From NCBI GenBank assembly GCA_000750105.3, contig JPHH03000025.1:310001-374000 (forward strand): DNA of 64,000 nt. Reading direction: 5' to 3'. Position numbers and translations under genes: made by a program. This DNA comes from Tolypocladium sp. Sup5 PDA-1. Lineage: Eukaryota; Ascomycota; Sordariomycetes; Hypocreales; Ophiocordycipitaceae. The number at the start of each line of letters is the position of its first letter. Within the stretch, counting starts at the first letter, position 1. A model generated the notes under the pieces. It was not told the DNA's origin and ran no database searches. It was given only the letters and a program-made list of their open reading frames with translations. Of this stretch, positions 34,417 through 42,802 are shown piece by piece.

Positions 34417-34646
34417 TTACTTCTTGGTGCCCCAATTGGCGATGCCGTAGAAGCTGTGAGGTCCAGCGCCTTTGGGAGTGGCCTAGATGCGTCTCGCGTC
34501 TTCGGTTAGCAAATCTCCTCCCTCGTCATTGTGTCTTGTTTGCGTAGTCCTGGCCTTGGGTTCTTCGGGAGGCGTACAGGCTCGGCGACTGGAGCGGCCA
34601 TGGCAATGGCTGCAGCGACAGTCAAGACGATGCAGGAAGCCCTCAT
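34417..34646 (-). CDS. Tiny secreted peptide, single-core paralog of the 35.5-kb precursor
   Basis: Two exons, 34646-34578 and 34482-34417, join at a phase-0 intron to 44 residues. Exon 1 is exactly 23 codons and reads as a signal peptide: MRASC, a hydrophobic core IVLTVAAAIAMAA, then PVAEP. Exon 2 encodes ATPKGAGPHSFYGIANWGTK plus a final Lys. The gene at 35490-35877 has the same design: a 23-codon signal exon ending in Pro, a phase-0 intron, then an exon that carries ANWGTK followed by a basic residue. Here the motif ends the protein, so only one core exists and no Lys-Arg site remains inside. The 95-nt intron has a GCTAAC branch site and CTAG acceptor. No known family is recognised. It is either a short precursor, a decayed copy, or a peptide active as secreted. 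Confidence 0.6.
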
Positions 34647-35489
34647 GATGATGGTGATATATTTCTTGAGTCTAGAGTGGCTTTGAGGGAGTGATGTTGC
34701 CGCGGCAGCCTTGAGGCTGACAAGACTAAGGCGACCTCTGCCTCTTATACTAGAAGCAGTATGCCGCCTTAATGCCCGGAACTCGCACCGTGAGCCGAAC
34801 AGGAAGATGACTGCCCTAGCGCTTCCTTCGCTCTCGGGAGGGAGCATTCGAGTGGCTACGAGTGCTCTGTCCAGCAAGCCGAGACTTTTGCGCGGGCCGC
34901 GAACCGATCTTTAGTGTTTCTACGTAAACGATATGCGGGGGGCTTTGATCGCTCAGACTTTGTAGCACATTGAAGGTGTAAGGCCCTATGCGACATGGTC
35001 GGGGGCCTTTTTTCATGCTGGTGAGCTGCTAAAGCCTGATTTGAGGGGGTTCGGGAGGACTCCGAGGCAAAGGGCGGGACAGATCTTACTGCGTCTTGAT
35101 GGTGAAATGGCCGCAACTTCTGTGCCCAGATCTCGTGCACACATCGCTCGCTAGTGAGGGCTTCTGTGGTGTAGTTGTGAAAAGGCATGACCTGAAGGAG
35201 GGCGTGAGCCGCTTCAGCTTGAAGTGTTGTCTCTGCGCATTGGATGTGACAAATGCAAAACATCGTGGCATACAGACATGAGCCATTGTTCCTGAAACAC
35301 ACTACCATTTGCGAAGACTAGACAGTGATTGGATTCAAGCCGATGATATGCTGGCCCTGAGTTGCCCCCTTCATAGGATCTCGCCCCTGAACCTTCCAAG
35401 GCGGCACCGGTTGCGAGGCATCCGTGCCAAGGTCATCTTCCATCTGGCCCTTGGACCAGCTATAGTGGCTGAATTCCGCATCGACGCCT
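34647..35489. other. Spacer between the two peptide genes
   Basis: About 0.84 kb. It should hold the promoter of the single-core peptide gene and the 3' end of the repeat precursor. I searched the minus strand for another ANWGTK-like exon and found none. Confidence 0.4.
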
Positions 35490-35877
35490 TCAGTTGGCGT
35501 CTCTGTCGGTACTCCAAGTGCTTGGGAAGTAAGCCTTGTCGGTATCTGCAGGGTCTCTCTTCCAGTCAACTTCCCCGAAACCCCTGTCGGCACCTTTCCC
35601 GTCTCTCTTGTGCCAAGCACTTGGGGTGAAGCCAGCACCAGCATCTTCAGGGCCTCTCTTGGTGCCCCAGTTGGCCGGACTGAAGATGCCATCGGTGTCG
35701 ACCTCTCGCTAGGTGACCAATTAGCCTTTGCAATGTACAAAACGGGGAAAATGAGCATCTCGTAGGATCAGGGGTGGTGGGGTGGGCCCCGTGTTCCGGG
35801 CAACTCACCGGCCCTGAGACTGGAGCAGTCGCGGCAATGCCAGCGAGAGCCGTCAAGGCAAGAACAGAAACCTTCAT
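35490..35877 (-). CDS. Putative Kex2-processed RiPP precursor with four Trp-containing repeats
   Basis: Exons 35877-35809 and 35708-35490 join at a phase-0 intron to 95 residues. Exon 1 is a 23-residue signal peptide (MKVSVLALTALAGIAATA, then PVSGP). Exon 2 holds four imperfect repeats, each with an acidic/Gly lead, an aromatic residue, then Trp: GIFSPANWGTKR, AGFTPSAWHKR, RGFGEVDWKR and AYFPSTWSTDR. The first three end in Lys-Arg, the cleavage site of Kex2 in the late Golgi; the last ends in Asp-Arg and the C-terminus. Signal peptide plus repeated cores between KR sites is the layout of fungal ribosomal peptide precursors such as those for ustiloxin, phomopsin and epichloecyclins. The UstYa-like gene starts 229 bp away in the opposite direction. 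Exon frame, signal and repeats are seen; the RiPP role is inference. A pheromone-like or repellent-type secreted peptide is the alternative. Confidence 0.7.
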
Positions 35878-36106
35878 TGTAACGAGTGTGGCAGTTTGAG
35901 AAGGATATTTGAGGTAGAGTGTTGGTAGCCGTCGTTGTTTAAACACCTGAGAAATGTAGAACCGCGGATGGGCCCTCTATTTACATACAAACGGGCCTTG
36001 TCTTCCGCTACAAAGCACACAACAGCGCCAATGTATTCATTCTGGAGGCAATTATATGTAGACGGACGTGCTGGTTGATGTCTGCTGCTTGCAAAAGTCG
36101 AAGCGA
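35878..36106. promoter_or_regulatory. 229-bp divergent promoter, precursor / UstYa-like gene
   Basis: The start codons of the repeat precursor (leftward) and the UstYa-like gene (rightward) are 229 bp apart. One short intergenic region must therefore serve both genes, which suggests joint control. A GTTTAAAC palindrome lies near its left part (about 35936-35943). No specific factor site is recognised. Confidence 0.5.
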
Positions 36107-36846
36107 ATGTACAGCTTTGCGAGGCACTACATGTCACACTATGAGCTCAGCTCGCCGTCGACATCTGTATACTGGAGGCTATTCCCATGGATCCTGAATG
36201 TCATTCTGGCCACCGTCGGCGTCTACCTCTGGTGGCGTGTACAACACCAGTCATGCCCATACATGTGGGATAGCGGGAACCAGCGCGGCGCATACTGTGG
36301 GCAACCTCTCGAACTGGATGCATGCCATACAGCCAATCCTGGTTCGCGACGCAGCACCCGCCGACGAGGCTGTTGAATACATGCCCAAGCTCTTCAGCAA
36401 TCGCTTCGACGGCGAGCTTTCCCCGTACCAGGGCTGGCCAACGGACGAGACGGACGCTCGGTGGCAGGACTTGTATAACAGTGAGTGCGCTTCGGGTCAG
36501 AGGTATGTGCTCTGGGCTGACGGAACTTCGCCGTTGCTTGACAGACCACTGCATCGAGTCCATCCGGCAGTCGGTAATGTGCCACTCCGACACCGGCACC
36601 GTCACCCACCACTGGTCGGACACGGCCAAGGTGCTGCGGCCGAAGCTGGACAGCGTCCACATGTGCCGCAACTTCACCAAGATCAGGGAGTGGGCGTTTG
36701 AGCGGCACGTCAACGTCGAGAACATGCGAGCGCATGTCAAGTACGAGCAAATTATCGACTACAGCCAGACGACGCCAGACAGTGCCTGGAGATGGTTGAC
36801 GGATCACGCAAGGCGGTTCACGCAAGGACGGGTAACACCCCCCTGA
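36107..36846 (+). CDS. UstYa/DUF3328-family protein, short form
   Basis: UstYa-type proteins are membrane-anchored oxidases that cyclise ribosomal peptides in dikaritin pathways. Exons 36107-36238, 36333-36480 and 36545-36846 join in phase to 193 residues. After an N-terminal membrane segment (LFPWILNVILATVGVYLWW, about 25-43) come the family blocks EAVEYMPKLF, SPYQGWPTDETDARWQDLY, then HCIESIRQSVMCHSD and HMCRNFTKIREWAFERHV. The order fits the family. The oddity is between RWQDLYN and HCIESI: family members normally have about 45 more residues there, with a first HxxHC motif, and the second motif is normally HxxHC whereas here it reads YNNHC. Neither the 64-nt intron nor the flanks contain the missing part. 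So this is a shortened, perhaps inactive or specialised, member. The start could also be the ATG at 36131. Confidence 0.75.
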
Positions 36847-37563
36847 GAAGAAGAGGGGATCCGGACCCGGCGGAGCGGTTCGGCCGTTGGAGTCCAGACA
36901 ACGTCTGGTGAGGCCCGCATCAAGCTCAGTCGAGGTGAGCACCCCCAGCTCGCCTGGACTCGGCCCTCCGCCAGCACCGGCCCTTCGTCCTTCGTACTTC
37001 CGACGCCCCCAAGGGACGAGCCTCCGCCCGACCACGTCATGGCCCCCGCCGCACGCCCCGGCGGCAGCAGTCCCGGGTCGGCCCAAGACCCACATCCACG
37101 ATCTCGGTCACAGCCGTACAAGCCATCGGCGTTCCGAGCCCAGTGGGCGCCCTGGTGTTATTCCCGCACCGCCGGCAGTGGGAAAGCGAAGCGCAAGGTG
37201 GTCTTTGCAAGTCCCTACCGTGAATGCCGTCGGCCCATCAGGGTCCCCAACTCCGGCCATCGTACGACTCGCTCCGTCGCTGCTCCCGGCGCCGGCTGGG
37301 TCCGTGGCTCGGCGCACGCCAACCAGACGAGGAGGACCCCGCCGGCAGCCGTGAGAGACATCCATGATCCGCTGACCCCGCCCCTCCGTGCTCGTAGTGC
37401 CATTGCGTCTTATTCTAAATAGCTGGTGTTATTTAAATCCCATTGCCCATTCCCGTGTCCTCCCACCTCGTCTCGTCTGACATTGTAACTTGCAAGTCAC
37501 TGTCACCGAAACACCACGTATCCCGCTCCGTACACGAACCATCACCACTTCACTTCACCCACC
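36847..37563. other. Intergenic region and peroxiredoxin promoter
   Basis: C/G-rich 0.7 kb between two plus-strand genes, with AT-rich sequence (TTCTAAATAGC, ATTTAAATCC) just before a C/T-rich leader from about 37440. No gene seen. Confidence 0.4.
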
Positions 37564-38181
37564 ATGCCTGAGCTCAAGGTCGGAGACTCGTTCCCCGCGG
37601 ACGTCGCCTTCACGTACATCCCCCCCTCCCCCGAGGGCGACATCAAGGTCTGCGGCATCCCCCAAAAGTTTGACGCCAGCAAAGGTCCGTTCCCTTCCTG
37701 TTCCCTGCTGAACGCCCAAGGACACCGGCTCACTCACCCCCGTCCAGAGTTCGCCAACAAGAAAGTCGTCATCGTCTCCGTCCCCGGCGCCTTCACGCCC
37801 ACCTGCCAGTCCACCCACCTGCCCTCGTACCTCGACAACAAGGACGCCCTCCGCGCCAAGGGCGTCGACCAGGTCGTCGTCATTGCCTACAACGACGCCT
37901 TTGTCATGTCCGCCTGGGGCAAGGCCAACGGCGTCACCGACGACTTTGTGGTGGGCAATCTCTCTCCACGCGGCCATCTCGGTACGGCGGCTAATGGTTT
38001 CTAGATCTTCGCCTCTGACGCCGACGCCAAGTTCAGCAAGAGCATCGGCTGGACCATCGGCGAGCGCACCTCGCGCTACGCCGTCGCCATCGACCACGGC
38101 AAGGTCATCTACGCCAGCCAGGACGACGACACCAAGTCCATCTCCCAGTCCGGCGCCGAGGCTGTCCTTGCGAAGCTGTAG
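37564..38181 (+). CDS. Peroxiredoxin, Prx5/PMP20 type
   Basis: This thiol peroxidase reduces hydrogen and alkyl peroxides; the fungal Prx5 group includes peroxisomal PMP20 and Asp f 3-like proteins. Exons 37564-37684, 37748-37947 and 38005-38181 give 165 residues; using the donor three bases later (37950) adds one Val and is equally possible. The active site is VPGAFTPTCQSTHLP with the peroxidatic Cys in TPTC, and further blocks are VVVIAYNDAFVMSAWGKANG, and FASDADAKFSKSIGW. A second Cys lies in DIKVCGIPQKF. The C-terminus SGAEAVLAKL ends in a form close to the peroxisomal signal SKL (AKL), which supports peroxisomal targeting. Confidence 0.94.
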
Positions 38182-38519
38182 ATGCCCGTATATAGCACAC
38201 GCGACCAAGATAGACTAGACATGAGAACATAGACGATCCCAACTAGATTCCTCTAGAGCCTCCCAGTCCAGAGCCTCCCGCATCTCGTCTCAACGTGACC
38301 GTTCGCATCGCTCCTCAATGTGGCCGGGGCATCACACACCCCCATGGCAGAAACACGTTAACCTCGAGTATTGGGACCATTGCACCGGTATGTCATTTGC
38401 TCAACTACCAATGCACCCTATGGCATTCCATGCACCCGAGATTGTAGAAGAACCGGCCGGAAAGACACAAGAACCACGGACTCCACCACTCTTCTTCCAT
38501 TTTCTCGCCCCGTCGTCCC
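38182..38519. other. Convergent 3' region, peroxiredoxin / rpL24
   Basis: Both neighbouring genes end here. No gene or repeat seen. Confidence 0.4.
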
Positions 38520-39294
38520 TTAACGGGTCCGCGCGGCCACCTTGACCTGCGCGCCCTTAGCTCCCTGCTTGCTGATGTTTCGCTGGGTCTGGCCCTTGGA
38601 GGCCAGCGTGGCGCTCTTCGCCTTGTCGGCCTTCTTGGCGGCCGCGGCGGCAGCCTTCTTGTCCTTGCTCTCCTTGATGGCCTCGGCGCGAGCGGCCGAT
38701 CGTGCCTCGGGCCGCATCGAGCGGCGCTCCTTGATCACATCGAGGGAGGCGCCAACGATGGCTCGCTGGGCCTTGACGGTGCGGCGGGTGCGCTTCTTGG
38801 CGACCTCCTGTAGGGCGGCATTAGTCCTGCTTGCTCTCAAATCCCGCGGACCAGCTCCAGTCAATCTCCGGCGCCATCGGGGCGGCCGGAGCTCGCAGCT
38901 CGGGCAATCGGGGGAGTGTAATGTTTCGATCGTACCTCAGAGATACCCTTGCGGTGCTGTCGGCGGTAGAGGACGGTCCATGCGATGCGGCGGGGGTTCT
39001 TTCGTTGCAGGAACAGCGACTCCGACTTGCCGTTCTGGAATCGGAACACCTTGCTGTCGCCACGGACGTAGATTTTACCCTGTGCGACAAGACCCCATTA
39101 GCAATCGTGCTTCCATTATCTCTGCCTCCGTCGTGCTCGAAGAGTTGTCCCCCCTCCCATCATCCACGCCACCATGCAACCATCTTCAACTCTCTCTTCG
39201 ACCGAACATGGCGCCACAACGGGGAACAATAGGAAAGTCGTACCTTGCCAGGGTAAATTCTCTGGCCCGAGAAGGTATCGTCGTAGGTACGCAT
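38520..39294 (-). CDS. RPL24: 60S ribosomal protein L24 (eL24)
   Basis: Exons 39294-39244, 39079-38936 and 38807-38520 join in phase to 160 residues. The conserved start MRTYDDTFSGQRIYPGK continues after the first intron as GKIYVRGDSKVFRFQNGKSE, with LFLQRKNPRRIAWTVLYRRQ following. The third exon starts EVAKKRTRRTVKAQRAIVG and ends in a Lys/Ala-rich tail with SKQGAKGAQVKVAARTR. These are the family landmarks in order. The protein lies at the subunit interface of the large subunit. The gene shares a 404-bp divergent promoter with TAD1. Confidence 0.97.
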
Positions 39295-39698
39295 CTTGTC
39301 GCTTCCGGTGGGTGTATGGCGACAAGGCTGTTTGGTGTCGTGGACCGTGGATTTGGCGTTGGCAAAAGTTGGAGCGGCCGTGATACGTTCAATTTCTCGG
39401 AATTGGAGGTGTGTGGCACTGACTAAGCGGTCTAGGGCAGACGAGACGCTAATTTTCCAAACACGGCGCACGTGATGCGTCACATGCTCCACTCGTTCTC
39501 TAAAGTGGGTCTGGCCTGCTTCAACGCCTCCAATCACAGTGGTTGTCGACTTCAGAGAGGCTTGACCTCGCTCATGAAGCTTGAAATCAACAGAATGACC
39601 TTTTCGTGAATTTCACAATCTGCTTTGAATCTTTTCATGTTTGAGCGAAGAGGTGGCTATCTGATCAACCTGAAAGAAATGAACCCGCCCACGTTTAA
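39295..39698. promoter_or_regulatory. Divergent promoter rpL24 / TAD1 with a small uORF
   Basis: The 404-bp region serves both genes. A seven-codon upstream frame at 39679-39702 ends in a TGA that overlaps the TAD1 start (ATGA at 39699-39702). Confidence 0.5.
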
Positions 39699-41043
39699 AT
39701 GACGTCCCGAGCGAACCTCATCGCCCGAGCCGTCATATCACAGTTCAACAAGCTCCCCGCGAAGCGAAAACCTGCCATCCGCGACAATGGACTTCACGAA
39801 TGGGTTCCCCTGAGCGGCATCGTTGCCGAGCAGGATGGAAATCTCACTTGTTTGGCCCTGGCGTAAGCTCTCGTTCCATCTCTTTGCAAAAAGTCAATCA
39901 TCTAAGTGAGGTCCAGAACTGGCATGAAGTGTCTCCCCGCGTCCAGACTCCCAGAGGCCAATGGCAATGGATTACATGATTGGCATGCGGAAATCCTGGC
40001 CATAAGGACGTTTAATCGCTTCCTCTTGGATGAGTGCCGGAGCTTGAGTGAGAGCGGCGTTGGCGCTGGCGTACTTCAACACCATGAGACGCATGGGGGA
40101 TCCAAGAGCGAGATGCAATACGCAACGCCCTTCCGAATCAGAGACGACGTTAAGCTGCACATGTACTGCTCCGAAGCACCCTGTACGCACCATCCGCCCC
40201 CGCTCCCCCAGTCCCAGTATACAAAACTAACAACCCGCAGGCGGAGACGCAAGCATGGAGCTCACAATGGCCGCCCAGGACGACGCCTCCCCCTGGCCAA
40301 CGCCCACGCCATCACCAACCCCCAACGGCGAGGCCACCTCCCTCCCCGGCCGCGCCTACTTCTCGCACCTCGGCATCGTCCGCCGCAAGCCCGCCCGTGG
40401 TGACGCCCCGCCCACCCTCTCCAAGTCCTGCTCCGACAAGCTCGCACTCAAGCAGTGCACCTCGCTGCTCTCCTCCCTGGCCTCGCTCCTCATCGACCCC
40501 GCGCGCGCCTACATCGACACCCTCGTCCTGCCCGCGTCGCAGCACTCGGCCGCCGCGTGCGAGCGCGCCTTCTCCGGCAGCGGGCGCATGGGGCCCCTGG
40601 CCGGCGCGGCGTGGCCCGGTGGCTATGCCTTCACGCCGTTTGCCGTGGAGACTACGACCGAGGAGTTTGGGTTCTCGCGGATGGCGGTGCAGGCTCGCTC
40701 GGATAGGATCTCGGCGAGTAATCTCGCGGCGGCGTGGTCGTGCTCTGGCGTCGAAGAGTCCATCATCGGCGGTGTCATCCAGGGCAGAAAGCCGTTTGAC
40801 CAGCGGGGAGCGAGCCGCATGTCAAGAAGGCAGATGTTGACGGCAGCGACAGAGATTGCATGCCAGCTTGACGGCCATGACGAGTTAAAGCATCACTTGA
40901 GTGGGCAGACGTATCGAGAGATTAAAGACGGCCCGCTGCTGGCACAGAGGAGAGCAGTCAAGGCCGAGGTTCGTGAGACCGCCTTGGCCGGCTGGCTGCG
41001 AAATGAGGGAGACTTGGGCTGGGGGATAGACGTTGCGGCTTGA
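39699..41043 (+). CDS. TAD1: tRNA-specific adenosine deaminase 1
   Basis: Tad1/ADAT1 converts A37 of tRNA-Ala to inosine. Exons 39699-39862, 39917-40182 and 40241-41043 give 410 residues. The deaminase domain has the zinc-binding and catalytic HAE motif in DWHAEILAIRTFNRFLL (about residue 77) and the second zinc motif in CSEAPCGDASM (about residue 140), with the PC-Gly split across the second intron. The block GTKCLP-like here is TGMKCLPASRLP. Downstream family features include KSCSDKLALKQC, IGGVIQGRKPF and RRQML. An Ala/Pro-rich stretch between the deaminase motifs and SCSDKLA is less conserved. All catalytic residues are present. Confidence 0.93.
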
Positions 41044-41315
41044 CGCGCATATTGGACATCCTTAGAGATTGGTATTTCTCCCGATGCGATCCACGTTTTG
41101 TACAAATCAATCAACTAAGACCGTTCGTCGGTGTCGCTTATTCCGCCACACTCCAAACCCTGACCGTTGTACCTCTCCCCCCACGTAGCAAAGGCATTAC
41201 CGTAGGAATCCCGCAAGGGGAACGTGTTCCCAAAACCCTGCCAACAGCGTTTCCACCAGTCGAAACAGGCTTACGCGCCCCGCTCCTGCCGCCCTCGCGA
41301 ATTGTGGGCAGGTTC

Positions 41316-41970
41316 TTACTCGACCTTGCTCTCGAAGTTCTCGCCCTCGACCAGGTCGGGGATCTCGTCGTCGTCCTCGCCCTTCTCGCCCTTCTGCATG
41401 TTCTGGTAGCTCTCGGCGAGCTTGCGGAGCGAAGCGAGCGAGTCGGGGCCGAGCTGGTTAAGAATGCCCGGAACAAGCTCGGTAAGCTCCTTGTCCTCGC
41501 CGTTGCCGTAGATGGCGAACGTGTTGGCAGGGACAGCGGCGTGGACTGCGTACAAGAAAACATGTCAGCACAAACAGCTGCTGGGGGGTTGGAGACCGGA
41601 ACCGTGGTCGTGGTTCACGCACCCTTGGGAGCAGCAAAGTGGATGACGTTGCCATCCGACTTGAACATGTTGACCTCCTCAATGGCCTGGATGGGCTGCG
41701 TGTTGAGCTTCTTCAGCGTCTGCTGGAGCTTCTTGTCGTCGGCGCCGGACCGGGCGGGTGCACGCTTGACCTTTCTCCGGGGAGTACCCTTTCCACTGCA
41801 CAAGGACACGAGATTAGCGATCCATTCGGGGGGGTTCTGAGGTCGGGCGAGTCCATAGCGTACCCTGCGCACACGTTAGCAAGAATTCAAACCCGCAAGA
41901 TGTCGCCTCGTGGCTCACCGATTCGGGCTCCCTGGCCAAGCTTCTTGAGACGCTCCTGGATGTCGGCCAT
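41316..41970 (-). CDS. EGD1: Nascent polypeptide-associated complex subunit beta, with a 1-nt exon
   Basis: The NAC beta subunit binds ribosomes near the exit tunnel and pairs with NAC alpha as a co-chaperone. Exons 41970-41919, 41864 (one base), 41795-41623 and 41545-41316 add up to 456 nt, 151 residues. The sequence runs MADIQERLKKLGQGARIG, then GKGTPRRKVKRAPARSGADD, LQQTLKKLNTQPIQAIEEVN, VIHFAAPK and EGENFESKVE, all typical of the family (RRKVKR is the ribosome-binding motif). The family sequence ARIGGKGT requires one Gly codon, GGT, between exon 1 (ending ATC G) and exon 3 (starting T GGA AAG). The missing middle G can only come from a single base between a GCTAAC/GCGCAG intron end and a GTACGC donor. 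Only this parse keeps frame. Confidence 0.92.
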
Positions 41971-42802
41971 GATGGGCAACGGGTGTGAGGATGGGGGAAT
42001 CGAAAGACTACGCCTTCACGCGTCAGCAAGATCGGTGGCGGACGGCGCCAGAGGGACGGCGGGATGGCGGTATACGATGCTCGCGGCCAGCGCTACATAC
42101 CGGGAGATGAGGGGTTGCGTCAAGAGGCTGATTTGTCGCCAACGACTCGGATTGGTGATGGATCAAAGCAGAGTTGGTTTTGTGCGTGCCAAGACTTTTC
42201 GCACCTGGAATATGTGTTTTGCCGAGAGGCCCCACCCCTATGCACCGAAGAGGCAACGCCCCAGTTGGGGTAACTCTTGGGGCTGTCAGCCACTGATGAA
42301 CACCCAACCTCAGGGCAAGCCCGATCGTCTTCCTTGGATGCGATTTGCAACAGCACTTGCAGTGCCACCAACTACGTCTACAGCCTCTGTCTGCATATTG
42401 CGGCCTTTAGGAGTACCTCTGTGAACAGCAGAGTTCGTCGCGCACCCTGCGGAGTACCTGGCAGTTTGCTCAGCGCCAGCAATGAAGCCGATGCCCACGC
42501 CAACATCTGTTGATCTGACGGAAATCGCCCTGTGGGCATGAGTCCTTGAGAAACGCCAGATACCTCTGCTGTGTACGGATTACAGACGCCTCGAGGGCAA
42601 AACATCCAACGCCGACGAAGCGTCAAAGTCAATATCTGGCTGAACCCCCCAAACCACGGCCTAACCAGTCTGCGGTCACAACGAAGATGGATGATTCATT
42701 GGGAATATATGCAGTGGCATCTTTGCATTAACTATATAGCATCGTACTAAATCCTTTGCTCTCAAATACCCAAAACTTGGGTGACAGAGCCATCCTGGTT
42801 CT
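41971..42802. other. Intergenic region, NAC beta / OPT
   Basis: Holds the NAC beta promoter and the 3' end of the OPT gene on the same strand. No gene seen. Confidence 0.4.

Noticed and set aside
41796..41918. Single long intron in NAC beta instead of two introns around one base
   Set aside because: Joining 41919 directly to 41795 breaks the frame in a highly conserved protein; no other GT/AG pair restores it.
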